In this document: piece after piece, positions 38,297-48,671 of the stretch
How the letters are laid out: each line of letters begins with the position of its first letter
Position numbering within the stretch: position 1 is the stretch's first letter
From: Parabacteroides sp. TM07-1AC
GTDB lineage: Bacteria; Bacteroidota; Bacteroidia; Bacteroidales; Tannerellaceae
Assembly (NCBI RefSeq): GCF_003480915.1
Contig: NZ_QUKD01000001.1
Coordinates: forward strand, 124,001 to 188,000
Length of the DNA stretch: 64,000 nt
Direction: 5' to 3'
The notes under the pieces: model-generated
Databases searched by the model: none
The model's input: only the letters and a program-made list of their open reading frames with translations
What the model was told of the DNA's origin: nothing
Made by a program: the position numbers and the translations under genes

Positions 38297-39181
38297 TTAT
38301 TTATCGGGATCTTTCTGATAATAAGAATAGGTATATGTTTTCCCTCTGTATTCCTGAGGTGTCATTCCTACATGCTGCCGGAAGAAACGGTTGAAGAAAG
38401 ACAGATTGTTGAAACCAAGCCCTATGGCTATTTTCTTAATCTCCTGATTAGTTCCTTTTATTTGAGCTTTGGCATCCATGATAATGATTTGGGTGATGAC
38501 TTCGAGAGGGGTTTGTCCGATCGCCTTTTTGATCGATGTAGAGAAATAAGGAGGTGTCAGTCCCAGTTGGTCCGCATAGAATGTTACGTTATGTTTTGTC
38601 GTGTAATGTTGCAGGACCAGGTTCATGAAATCCTGGTATATTTCAGTATACCGGGTCGACTCGCGTTTTTCCAGCAGCTGATTGTTGTTGTATAATTCGA
38701 CGATACCCTGGCTGCACATGGTAAAAATAGCCTTGATCATCTCTTTATTGTTCAGGATATTGGGGTATATGGCATACTGGAATAAGAGGTCGTAGAAAGT
38801 GGCGAAAAGACTGGACATCTCCTGAGAAATAGGAATGACCGGATTCCTGTAGATAACGGACAGGCAGTTCATCGTACTTCTCACAAAGTTAACGTATCCC
38901 ATAAAATCAGAAGAAAAAGCCACAAAATAGATTAATATCTCTTCTGATATTTCATGTATCTGTAAATAAGAATTGGGGATTAGTGTTGTCACATGAAGCC
39001 GTGTTGCCGTATATTCGGATTGGTTTATGGTAGTGCGTATATGTCCCTCCATGCAGAGAATGAAAACCCCGGCTTTGATTTTATAAGGCGAATCCATATA
39101 TTGCTTGAGCTCATCGGAAGATACGTATTTGCCGACTATGAAGTCGGTTGGCGAATCGATACTGATAATTTGTTTATCCAT
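38297..39181 (-). CDS. AraC-family transcriptional regulator
   Basis: 294 residues. N-terminal cupin-like part (about 1-160) and a C-terminal double helix-turn-helix: TFYADQLGLTPPYFSTSIKK and IKKIAIGLGFNNLSFFNRFF, followed by GMTPQEYR, as in AraC/XylS proteins. It converges with hypE (21 nt apart) and faces away from the Hpt/kinase genes. Control of hypDE in response to hydroxyproline is possible but only suggested by proximity. Confidence 0.92.
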   Translation of the reverse strand: MDKQIISIDSPTDFIVGKYVSSDELKQYMDSPYKIKAGVFILCMEGHIRTTINQSEYTATRLHVTTLIPNSYLQIHEISEEILIYFVAFSSDFMGYVNFVRSTMNCLSVIYRNPVIPISQEMSSLFATFYDLLFQYAIYPNILNNKEMIKAIFTMCSQGIVELYNNNQLLEKRESTRYTEIYQDFMNLVLQHYTTKHNVTFYADQLGLTPPYFSTSIKKAIGQTPLEVITQIIIMDAKAQIKGTNQEIKKIAIGLGFNNLSFFNRFFRQHVGMTPQEYRGKTYTYSYYQKDPDK

Positions 39182-39339
39182 GTTCTGTCGATCAGTTTTT
39201 GCATCAAATATAGATATTATTTGAAAAACAAATGTTATGACAGAAAGAATAGAGCATATAAAGAAAAAAATGGATTTGCTCGTTGCCGCTAATAATCGTT
39301 CCTTTGTAGAAATTATCGATTTATCTTCACTATACTTGT

Positions 39340-39696
39340 ATGACGAACAAATATAAACAGCAACTGCTGGACGCTGGTGTTAATTTAGAAAGCGCACTCG
39401 ACCGCTTTATGGGAAGTGAAATGCTGTATGATAAATTCCTTTTGAAATTCATACAGGACAAAACATTCCTGCTATTGGATGAATGTCTGAAGAAGAACGA
39501 TGTTCAAAATGCTTTTATTCAAGCTCATACTTTGAGAGGGATAGTAGCAAACCTGGATATCCGGTATCTTTTGGATGTGTTGACACCCATGACGGAACAA
39601 CTCCGGCAAGGGAATATGGAACAGATACCGGAACAGCAGACACTGCTGAAATCCCGGTATGAAAAGATATGCCGCATAATAAGGGAAAATCATTGA
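39340..39696 (+). CDS. Histidine phosphotransfer (Hpt) domain protein
   Basis: 118 residues, a single helical Hpt domain. The phospho-accepting His is in AHTLRGIVANLDI (H-x-x-R-G pattern). It lies 22 nt upstream of a hybrid kinase with two receivers, and would carry phosphate between these and a final regulator not present here. Confidence 0.85.
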   Translation: MTNKYKQQLLDAGVNLESALDRFMGSEMLYDKFLLKFIQDKTFLLLDECLKKNDVQNAFIQAHTLRGIVANLDIRYLLDVLTPMTEQLRQGNMEQIPEQQTLLKSRYEKICRIIRENH

Positions 39697-39718
39697 TAAT
39701 TGATAAAGGGGATAATTC

Positions 39719-42100
39719 ATGGAAGAACAGTTTTTACAGCCGGAAGTAGATGGTGATTATAACCTGTTGATGTGTACAATGGGGGTCAGTGTCAGCAAAC
39801 ATTTGATGGATGAGCATTTTACAGTCTTATGGGCTAATGACTTTTATTATGATTTGATAGGTTATCCGAAAGAAGAATATGAAGCTACTTTTCATAATCA
39901 GTGCGATTTATTTTTTGCCGATAGTCCGGATGCCTGGAATACGGTTGTCGATGCTGTGATGAAGGCTGTAGAAGAGGAAAGGAACGGATATGAGGTATAT
40001 GTCCAAATGAAACGGAAAAACGGATCTATGATCTGGACGAAGATTACGGCAACTTTCACCAATGAGATACATAACGGCTATCCTATATCCTACACGGTTA
40101 TAACCAATGTCGATGAAATGATGCAAAAACGTATCGAACAGTCGATTGCCTATGAGAATATCCCCGGCTTCATCGCTAAATACACGATCCGGAAAGACGG
40201 AACATTCGGGTTGATAGATGCCAATGACAAGTTTTTGAGTTTTTTTGAAATAAGAAAGGAGAATATGAGTTCGTTTTCTACTTTTACTCATCTGGCAGAG
40301 GAAAGCAGGCAGGTTTTGAACTCCCATGTTCCTCTGATGCAAAAAGGAGAACCTGTTCATTTTATTATATGCTCTAAAAAGAAGAACGGAAGTTATTCCT
40401 GGTTTCAGTTAAACGGCGAATGTATAGGTTGTGTCAATGGTGAACCGATCTATATTATTGTTTACATCGATATTACAGACATTACCGAGCAGCGGGAATT
40501 AAGAAAAAAACTAGAGGAACAATCTAAGTTATTGAAAGAAGCTTTCGATAATGCAGAAAAGGCAAATCAGGCAAAATCGGATTTCCTGGCACGTATGAGC
40601 CATGATATCCGCACGCCGATGAATGCTATTGTAGGAATGACGGCTATTGCCGCAAACCATATTAATGAAAGAGACCGGGTGCTTGACTGTCTGAAGAAAA
40701 TTACCGGTGCCTCTAATCTGTTGTTGGGACTTATCAATGAAGTTTTGGATATGTCGAAGATAGAGAGCGGGCGCCTCAGGTTATCGGAAGATGAATTGAA
40801 TATAGGTGAGCTTCTACAGGATTTAATTGTGATGATGCAGTCGGAGGTGAAAAGTAAAAAGCATAAGCTCGACATCCATCTTATGAATTTACACCATGAA
40901 TATGTGATCGGGGATATACAGAGAATCAAGCAGGTCTTGATGAACATATTATCGAATGCAGTGAAATATACGCCTGACGGCGGAAGGATTTTGATCAGTC
41001 TCAGTGAGAAAACTTTATCCAATGGAAGAAGCAATTATGAATTTGTCTTTGAAGACAATGGCAGAGGGATGAAGCCGGAGTTTCTTAAATACATTTTCCA
41101 ACCGTTCGAACGTGCAGATGATCAGGGTATCAGTTCTATACAGGGAACGGGATTAGGCATGTCCATCAGCCATAAGATCATCAGCATGATGGGAGGCGAT
41201 ATAAAAGTGGAAAGTGAATATGGTAAAGGTTCACGCTTTACAATAACTATGCCCCTGAAATATGGAGAAGAAGTTTCAGACGGAAAGATGGATGGCGGTC
41301 TTTCGATACTTGTCGTAGATGATGACAAGATAGCTTGCCAGACAACCTGTAATTGCCTGTCGGAGATCGGAGTCGACAGTGATTGGGTCTGTTCCGGTAG
41401 CGAAGCTGTTGCTGCAGCCCGGAAACGTCATCAGGTGAATGATGAATATTTTGCGGTTATCATGGATTTGAAAATGCCGGGAATGGATGGTATAGAGACG
41501 ACCCGGCAGATCCGAAGCTCCATAGGTTCGGATATCCCGATCATTATCCTTTCTGCTTATGATATAGAAGAATACGAGACCGACGCAAAGAGAGCCGGTG
41601 CGAACGGTTTCATAGCTAAACCTCTTTTTAAATCTAAACTGCTTCAGGTATTAAGACAGTTCACTGCAAATAATAAAGTGGATCATGTAGCTGTACCGAT
41701 TAGCTTTTCTGATGTCAATCATTCCGGCAAACGGCTTTTGCTGGTAGAAGATAATGAACTGAACCGTGAGATAGCCGAGGAGATTATCGGCAGTACAGGT
41801 GTACTGGTTGAAACGGCGGTCAACGGACAGGATGCTGTCGACAGAGTGTTGCAATCAGCAGAAGGTTACTATCAGATGATCCTGATGGATATTCAGATGC
41901 CGGTTATGGACGGTTACGAAGCCGCCCGCCAAATACGCCAGCTGCCGCGTACAGACACTAAGAATATGCCCATTATCGCCATGACGGCGAATGCCTTTTC
42001 GGAAGATGTGACGAATGCCCTTAATGCAGGTATGAACCATCATTTGGCAAAGCCAATCGATATTAAAGCGTTGATGGGTGTTTTATCTGCGTATCTGTAA
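39719..42100 (+). CDS. Soluble PAS hybrid sensor histidine kinase with two receiver domains
   Basis: 793 residues with no signal peptide or membrane helix, so it senses inside the cell. Two PAS-like domains (about 20-140 and 150-265), a coiled linker, HisKA with [15 protein letters not shown] (His295), HATPase with [21 protein letters not shown] and [12 protein letters not shown], then receiver 1 (acceptor Asp in VIMDLKMPG) and receiver 2 (acceptor Asp in ILMDIQMPV). Both receivers keep the catalytic Lys (FIAKPL and HLAKPI). With the Hpt protein upstream it forms a phosphorelay without a DNA-binding output in the window. Confidence 0.93.
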   Translation: MEEQFLQPEVDGDYNLLMCTMGVSVSKHLMDEHFTVLWANDFYYDLIGYPKEEYEATFHNQCDLFFADSPDAWNTVVDAVMKAVEEERNGYEVYVQMKRKNGSMIWTKITATFTNEIHNGYPISYTVITNVDEMMQKRIEQSIAYENIPGFIAKYTIRKDGTFGLIDANDKFLSFFEIRKENMSSFSTFTHLAEESRQVLNSHVPLMQKGEPVHFIICSKKKNGSYSWFQLNGECIGCVNGEPIYIIVYIDITDITEQRELRKKLEEQSKLLKEAFDNAEKANQAKSDFLARMSHDIRTPMNAIVGMTAIAANHINERDRVLDCLKKITGASNLLLGLINEVLDMSKIESGRLRLSEDELNIGELLQDLIVMMQSEVKSKKHKLDIHLMNLHHEYVIGDIQRIKQVLMNILSNAVKYTPDGGRILISLSEKTLSNGRSNYEFVFEDNGRGMKPEFLKYIFQPFERADDQGISSIQGTGLGMSISHKIISMMGGDIKVESEYGKGSRFTITMPLKYGEEVSDGKMDGGLSILVVDDDKIACQTTCNCLSEIGVDSDWVCSGSEAVAAARKRHQVNDEYFAVIMDLKMPGMDGIETTRQIRSSIGSDIPIIILSAYDIEEYETDAKRAGANGFIAKPLFKSKLLQVLRQFTANNKVDHVAVPISFSDVNHSGKRLLLVEDNELNREIAEEIIGSTGVLVETAVNGQDAVDRVLQSAEGYYQMILMDIQMPVMDGYEAARQIRQLPRTDTKNMPIIAMTANAFSEDVTNALNAGMNHHLAKPIDIKALMGVLSAYL

Positions 42101-42118
42101 GGATTTTTACAAAAGCAA

Positions 42119-42168
42119 GCCGACATCTTCCCAGTAAAGATGATTCAATCTTTAAGGAAGATACCGGC
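42119..42168. terminator. Hairpin between convergent kinase and YhcH genes
   Basis: Imperfect arms GCCGACATCTTCC (42119-42131) and GGAAGATACCGGC (42156-42168), with inner AAAGAT/ATCTTT pairing. No T run follows. Likely terminator by position. Confidence 0.45.
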
Positions 42169-42189
42169 TCTGTTGTATCTGACAATGTT

Positions 42190-42642
42190 TTATTCTTCTA
42201 CCTGTACTTTTACGATCACTTTGCGGATATTCCCTTCACCGATACCGGGGGCGTGGCCGTCTTCCGGAAAATAAACGGCGAATTGTCCCGGATAAATCTT
42301 TGTATAAGCCGTGGGGCGGTCTACATAGAAAGCAATATCCTTCGCTTCGTCGTAAGGAATCGATTCTTCCTGCAGTTCGCAACCGGGCTTCCAGCCGATC
42401 TTTTCCACACCTAGCAGAGGCAGCTGGATATCGATATATTTCTTGTGTGTTTCGATAGCGGCATCCTTTTTATCCTTACCGGTCAGGCTGGCCACATTGA
42501 TGAACAGACGGGAACCGTCCAGTTCATATTTGCCGTCTTCCACTTTAGAAAAATCAGTTTCTTTTATGTAATCAAATGCTTTTTTGAAAAGAGGGTGTAA
42601 GCGCTCTACCTTTTCTGTGTTATTCAAGGAGTCAAGTATCAT
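42190..42642 (-). CDS. YhcH/YjgK/YiaL family protein
   Basis: 150 residues, full length for the family (DUF386 cupin). KYIDIQLPLLGVEKIGW and GQFAVYFPEDGHAPG are the conserved blocks with the metal-binding Glu and His. Family members include EbgC and putative sialic-acid or sugar anomerase/processing proteins. The substrate here is unknown. It stands alone and is divergent from copA. Confidence 0.9.
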   Translation of the reverse strand: MILDSLNNTEKVERLHPLFKKAFDYIKETDFSKVEDGKYELDGSRLFINVASLTGKDKKDAAIETHKKYIDIQLPLLGVEKIGWKPGCELQEESIPYDEAKDIAFYVDRPTAYTKIYPGQFAVYFPEDGHAPGIGEGNIRKVIVKVQVEE

Positions 42643-42814
42643 AACTGTATTTATTTATAAATTTATCCGTTAATTAGTCTGACAAAGATCGGGTATCCGA
42701 TTGTTAAATAATAGAACAAAGATACCAAATAAAACTATTAAATTTGTACATATCTTAATGAGAAATAATGAAAATCCGCAACTTTGTTGCAACTGATTTA
42801 TTCGTATCTTTGTT

Positions 42815-42822
42815 CTACAATA
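42815..42822 (+). promoter_or_regulatory. -7 box of copA
   Basis: TATCTTTG matches TAnnTTTG, 28 nt before the copA ATG. Upstream, GCAACTTTGTTGC (42778-42790) is a palindrome that might bind a regulator. Confidence 0.45.
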
Positions 42823-42850
42823 TAGAATCGGTATAAATAGATACACAATA

Positions 42851-45061
<2,211 letters not shown>

Positions 45062-45081
45062 CATTATAAACAGAAAGAATT

Positions 45082-45288
45082 ATGTCGACAATGAAATTTA
45101 AAACAAATGCAAAATGTGGCGGCTGTGTGGCTGCCATCGGTGCAAAACTGAATAACGTACTGAAAGACAATGAATGGTCTATCGATCTGAAATCACCGGA
45201 TAAGGTGTTGGAAGTGACAGCCGATGTCCCGGCAGATACGATCGTTGCTGCTGTTACGGAAGCCGGTTTTAAAGCCGAACAACTGTAA
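45082..45288 (+). CDS. Copper chaperone (heavy-metal-associated domain)
   Basis: 68 residues, a single HMA domain with the metal motif KCGGCVAAIG (CxxC), followed by the usual beta-alpha-beta pattern. It sits 20 nt after copA and is likely co-transcribed; it would shuttle Cu(I) to the ATPase. Confidence 0.9.
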   Translation: MSTMKFKTNAKCGGCVAAIGAKLNNVLKDNEWSIDLKSPDKVLEVTADVPADTIVAAVTEAGFKAEQL

Positions 45289-45298
45289 CCGGTAGGTA

Positions 45299-45958
45299 AT
45301 GGTCAGAACCAAACAAAGACAAACGTATGGCGAAGAAGTAGCCAATGTACTGACCCATGGCTCAGGGATGGTTTTCGGAATGGTTGCCCTTATTCTGTTA
45401 GTAGCGGCTTCCATCCGCAGCGGAAATCCCTGGGCTGTGGGCAGTTCGATTGTGTATGCCCTTAGCATGACATCTTCTTACGTCACTTCGACTTTTTATC
45501 ATGCTTCTGCGAACGCACGGCGTAAAAGGCTGCTTCGTCGCTTCGATCATAGCGCTATTTATCTGCATATTGCCGGGACGTATACTCCTTTCACATTGGT
45601 AGCCCTCCGTCAGGTCGGTTACTGGGGATGGTCGTTGTTTGCGATCGTCTGGATTGCTGCTGCAATAGGGATCTTCCTGAGTTTCCGGAAGATGAAGAAA
45701 ACGGATCATCTGAAAACGGCCTGTTACCTGGCAATGGGCTGGGTAGTCATTATCGCTTTCAAACCTTTACTGGATGTTTGCCGACAGACTGCTTCGATGG
45801 ATGTCCTGTACTGGCTGATCGGCGGAGGACTCTTCTATACAGTGGGATGTATTTTTTACTTCTTCGATAAATATAAGTACATGCACCCTCTCTGGCATTT
45901 ATTTGTATTAGGCGGCAGTGTCTGCCATTTCATCTCTGTCTATTTGTTGGTAAGATAA
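45299..45958 (+). CDS. Hemolysin III / PAQR family membrane protein
   Basis: 219 residues with seven hydrophobic segments. The N-terminal GEEVANVLTHGSGMVFG, SSYVTSTFYHAS and FDHSAIYLHIAGTYTPF blocks, and the C-terminal MHPLWHLFVLGGSVCHF, hold the His, Ser and Asp residues of the family's metal site. It starts 10 nt after the chaperone gene. Family function in bacteria is unclear, and haemolysis should not be assumed. Confidence 0.92.
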   Translation: MVRTKQRQTYGEEVANVLTHGSGMVFGMVALILLVAASIRSGNPWAVGSSIVYALSMTSSYVTSTFYHASANARRKRLLRRFDHSAIYLHIAGTYTPFTLVALRQVGYWGWSLFAIVWIAAAIGIFLSFRKMKKTDHLKTACYLAMGWVVIIAFKPLLDVCRQTASMDVLYWLIGGGLFYTVGCIFYFFDKYKYMHPLWHLFVLGGSVCHFISVYLLVR

Positions 45959-46066
45959 AAAAAGATGTTCAAGGAACTCTCTTCCATTCCAGGGATTCTG
46001 TGGAGGAAGCCGGATACATTGATAAAATAATCTTTAATAAGCAAGCTGTATATTGTGGTAAATCGT

Positions 46067-46074
46067 TACTTTTG
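46067..46074 (+). promoter_or_regulatory. -7 box of the AAA ATPase/TOPRIM pair
   Basis: TACTTTTG matches TAnnTTTG, 30 nt before the ATPase ATG. It indicates that the pair is transcribed on its own. Confidence 0.5.
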
Positions 46075-46103
46075 TATCCTATGTAGTCCAATAATAGTCC
46101 AAT

Positions 46104-47180
46104 ATGGTTTTTAACGAAGTTGAGATAAATAATTTTAGAGGCATAAAACATTTGCTTCTCCCTGACTTGAAGCAGGTCAATTTGCTTGTCGGAAAAAATA
46201 ATTGTGGCAAGTCTACTGTGCTTGATGCCATATTTTTATTATCAGGCTTTTCCAATCCTATTCTCAATATGAGAATAAATCAATTCAGAGATTATAACAG
46301 TTTTACTGAAGATGATATTGCTTTGAATTTTTATAATATGCAAACAAGCAATCATATTTACATACGTGGCAATATTAATGATAAGATTATCAGAGAACTA
46401 AAAATAAGTCCGGTTGTTTCACAATCTAAAATTGTACTTTCTAAAAATGATATATCCAGTCTTACCCTTTCTAATAAGGAAGCGGATATCAGTACAGGGT
46501 TGACTATGAATTTTGGATACATAGATTCGCATGGTGAAAAGAAAAGCGATAGTGCAACGATAAGATTAAATAAGAAGAACGAAGAAAAATTAGAAATCAA
46601 GTTTCCTAAGGAATATAAAGAAACCCTGTCAACAGCGTATATCAGTTCCAAATATGCGTTTAATATTGCTGTTGAACAATTGACGCGTATTATAGAGGAG
46701 AAACAGGAAAAAGTGATCGTGGAAATATTACAGCATATAGAACCCAGGATAAAATCTATAACTGTTTTGAAATCTCAGATAAATGTAGATATAGGGTTGG
46801 ACAGATTGATTCCTATAAATATGTTAGGTGATGGTATTAGGAAATTGTTGGCAATAGTTACAGCTCTTTATGCCTGTAAGGATGGTGCGGTTTTTATTGA
46901 TGAGATTGATAATGGATTGCATTTTTCTTCTTTATCCTCTTTATGGAAGGCTATAATTAAAACTGCAGACTTGTTGAATGTACAGGTTTTTGCTACTACG
47001 CATAACATTGAATCGTTGCAATCTTTGAATAAAGTTTTATCTGAAGACGGATATGCTGATTCACAAAATGATATAATGTGCTATTCTCTACGACATATGC
47101 CGACTGATGAACTCAAAGCATATAAATATCCTTATGAGAAATTTCAATATGTTATCAACCAGGAAATCGAAATAAGATGA
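46104..47180 (+). CDS. AAA-family ATPase (AAA_15/AAA_21, OLD/RecF-like)
   Basis: 358 residues. Begins with FNEVEINNFRGIKHLLLPDL, the standard SMC/RecF-like opening, then Walker A VGKNNCGKSTVLD (about 28-40). A divergent middle (about 60-230) follows, then the signature-like MLGDGIRKLLAIVTAL, Walker B GAVFIDEIDNGLHFSSL and the ATTHNIESL switch. The next gene overlaps its end by 4 nt and encodes a TOPRIM-like protein, the arrangement seen in PARIS (ATPase plus DUF4435) and related OLD-type immune systems. Codon use is clearly more AT-rich than in the flanking copper and BlaI genes, in line with recent transfer. Immunity is inference; DNA repair or overcoming of phage takeover are alternatives. 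Confidence 0.88.
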   Translation: MVFNEVEINNFRGIKHLLLPDLKQVNLLVGKNNCGKSTVLDAIFLLSGFSNPILNMRINQFRDYNSFTEDDIALNFYNMQTSNHIYIRGNINDKIIRELKISPVVSQSKIVLSKNDISSLTLSNKEADISTGLTMNFGYIDSHGEKKSDSATIRLNKKNEEKLEIKFPKEYKETLSTAYISSKYAFNIAVEQLTRIIEEKQEKVIVEILQHIEPRIKSITVLKSQINVDIGLDRLIPINMLGDGIRKLLAIVTALYACKDGAVFIDEIDNGLHFSSLSSLWKAIIKTADLLNVQVFATTHNIESLQSLNKVLSEDGYADSQNDIMCYSLRHMPTDELKAYKYPYEKFQYVINQEIEIR

Positions 47181-47788
47181 TTCGAATTTTTGTAGAAGGA
47201 AGGGATAAGCAATTTTTGGAAAAATACCTCCGGTTTTTATCAGAAAAAGATGAGGGAGTTTGGGAGATTATTTCTGCGGGAGGATACACTAAATTACATT
47301 TACTGGATCAGCAATTTAAGGAAAACAGTGAACGTGGTGGTAAAAACCTGGTTGTTTTCGATGCTGATAGTGATGAGAATGGAGGTGGCTATGCTGTAAG
47401 AATGAAATATTTGCTTGATAAACTGGAGGAATTATCATTATCAGCCGACTTATTCCTATTCCCTAACAATAAGGATGATGGTGATTTTGAGTTACTATTG
47501 GAACATATAGTTAATGAGGAACATGCTTGTTTGCTTGAATGTTTTGAAGGATATGAAATGTGTGTTTCGGGTCATAAAGAAGAGAATGGAGATTCCAAAT
47601 ATATAACACCTAACAGAAAATCTAAAATTTATGCTTATTTGGAATCCATAAAGAAAACTAGAAAAGAAGCTGAAGCTTTTAAAAATAAACAAGATTTTTT
47701 CTTTGATAAACCTAAATATTGGAATTTAGAGGCTGATTATTTGAAGCCTTTGAAAGAGTTTCTTTTATTAGCTTTAAAGGAGAAATAA
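47177..47788 (+). CDS. DUF3226 (TOPRIM-like) protein
   Basis: 203 residues, no signal peptide. The TOPRIM signature is visible: an N-terminal acidic MIRIFVEGRDKQFLEKYL (Glu8), then NLVVFDADSDENGGGY, an acidic strand with DADSD. SADLFLFPNNKDDGDFELLLE is the block that defines DUF3226 and resembles DUF4435 of the PARIS effector AriB. It overlaps the ATPase gene by ATGA, so the two are co-translated. I infer a nuclease or nucleotide-acting effector that the ATPase controls. It is as AT-rich as its partner. Confidence 0.8.
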   Translation: MIRIFVEGRDKQFLEKYLRFLSEKDEGVWEIISAGGYTKLHLLDQQFKENSERGGKNLVVFDADSDENGGGYAVRMKYLLDKLEELSLSADLFLFPNNKDDGDFELLLEHIVNEEHACLLECFEGYEMCVSGHKEENGDSKYITPNRKSKIYAYLESIKKTRKEAEAFKNKQDFFFDKPKYWNLEADYLKPLKEFLLLALKEK

Positions 47789-47835
47789 GGAACAGAGGGA
47801 TCAATACATGACAAATTGCTATTTCTCCCTTTTTT
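47779..47835 (+). terminator. Possible terminator after the TOPRIM gene
   Basis: GGAGAAATA (47779-47787) can pair with TATTTCTCC (47820-47828), followed by a T-rich run. The loop is long (32 nt), so confidence is low. Confidence 0.35.
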
Positions 47836-47893
47836 TCTTTCATCACGGACTTATTTCAAATTGCATCAGACTTTGTGATATTATTTAAAGCTT

Positions 47894-48130
47894 ATGGCAT
47901 CAATAAAGATTCGAATAAACATGCCCAGAGCGAATAAGGAAAAGCAGTATCCGCTGATGCTGCAGGCTATACATCATTGTCGCAAACGAGAGATCTATAC
48001 ACCCGAAGGGACAAATCTTTTCCCTTCCGGGAAGCATTTGTATTTCACCAAACGGCTTCATGAGAACTTTGCCCATACCTTTCACCTGTCACATGTATGT
48101 ATTGATCTGATAAACAGCTGGATGTGGTGA
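47894..48130 (+). pseudogene. Remnant of a tyrosine recombinase (integrase) N-terminus
   Basis: 78-residue frame. The first about 45 residues (MASIKIRINMPRANKEKQYP, LMLQAIHHCRKREIYTPEG, TNLFPS) look like the N-terminal arm-binding domain of Bacteroidetes phage/transposon integrases, in which YPL.-Q-IIHRRKR-IYT is typical. The sequence then loses similarity and stops; no core-binding or catalytic domain (R-H-R-Y) follows. It lies just downstream of the AT-rich ATPase/TOPRIM pair, so it may be the trace of the element that brought them. The family match is by eye. Confidence 0.6.
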
Positions 48131-48193
48131 CGGGTGACGTTTCACCGACAACAAATTGCCTTCACCTGTGAACCCGTAAGTTTTTTTCAAATA

Positions 48194-48269
48194 GCTGTCG
48201 GAGTTAATATCTGTGGCTGCCGGAGCTATTTTTAATAGCTGCCGGAGTGAATATTTGTGGCTGCCGGAG
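48194..48269. repeat. 22-bp-period array around GCTGCCGGAG
   Basis: Four copies of GCTG(C/T)CGGAG begin at 48194, 48216, 48238 and 48260, exactly 22 nt apart. Units 1 and 3 share the tail AATAT-TGTG, while unit 2 differs, so the true repeat is 44 bp made of two 22-bp halves. Confidence 0.9.
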
Positions 48270-48344
48270 CCAATGTGAATGGGTGCCTACCCATTGAAGA
48301 AAAGACGTAAGTATTTCCCAAAAAAAGATAGCTCTTTTGAAAAT

Positions 48345-48410
48345 AAAAGTCCCTACTTTTGATTTCAAAAGTCTTGTCTTAACATTTCAAAAGTCCCTAC
48401 TTTTGATTTA
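48345..48410. repeat. 22-bp-period array around AAAAGTCCCTACTTTT
   Basis: Three 22-bp units in A-B-A order: 48345-48366, 48367-48388 and 48389-48410. The A units carry the palindrome AAAAGT-CCCT-ACTTTT and agree in 21 of 22 bases; the B unit begins CAAAAGTCTTGTCTT. This again gives a 44-bp higher-order period. Confidence 0.9.
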
Positions 48411-48599
48411 TGATTTTAGCCTTCACCAATACGTGTCACCGGAAAGTGCAGATATACAGGTAGATGCATGCGGTGACAGGTGAAAGGTAATCATATCCTT
48501 ATGATTTTAGCAAATAAATTCCGCCAACGGGTAAGCAATCTTTTCCTGTATGGATATGTGTGGCTGTCCTTGTGGTTATCGCAGGAATAACGATCTCTT

Positions 48600-48637
48600 T
48601 TAGTTTATTAACTAAGTAATTTAGTTTTTGAACTAAA
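48600..48637. promoter_or_regulatory. Two palindromic operators in front of the BlaI-type gene
   Basis: TTAGTT-TATT-AACTAA (48600-48615) and TTTAGTT-TTTG-AACTAAA (48620-48637) are perfect palindromes with the same core and a 20-bp step, that is, on the same face of the helix. A third half site, TTTTAGTTA, follows at 48640. The TTTG in the second palindrome and TTACTTTG at 48646-48653 may be the promoter. Auto-repression by the BlaI-type protein is likely. Confidence 0.65.
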
Positions 48638-48671
48638 ACTTTTAGTTACTTTGCCGTAAACATTCAAAGAT

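Larger units (their letters stand above)
48076..48489. repeat. 17-bp inverted repeat enclosing the repeat-rich spacer
   Basis: TACCTTTCACCTGTCAC (48076-48092) recurs in exact inverse at 48473-48489. The 380 bases between hold the 3' part of the integrase remnant and two 22-bp-period arrays. No target-site duplication is visible outside the repeats. Confidence 0.8.
48131..48599. other. Non-coding spacer between integrase remnant and BlaI gene
   Basis: About 470 bases with no supported gene. It holds two 22-bp-period arrays, the right copy of the 17-bp inverted repeat and several TTCACC/GGTGA motifs (for instance GGTGACGGGTGACG at 48127-48140). Confidence 0.75.

Noticed and set aside
45299..45958. 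Haemolysin toxin
   Set aside because: PAQR/hemolysin III homologues are widespread membrane proteins; the name does not support toxin function.
45960..46103. tRNA or attachment site left of the ATPase/TOPRIM pair
   Set aside because: No cloverleaf and no direct repeat shared with the right side of the insert could be seen by eye.
48076..48489. Region read as a complete MITE or insertion sequence
   Set aside because: Exact 17-bp inverted ends exist but no target duplication is visible, no transposase is present, and the left end lies inside the integrase stump.
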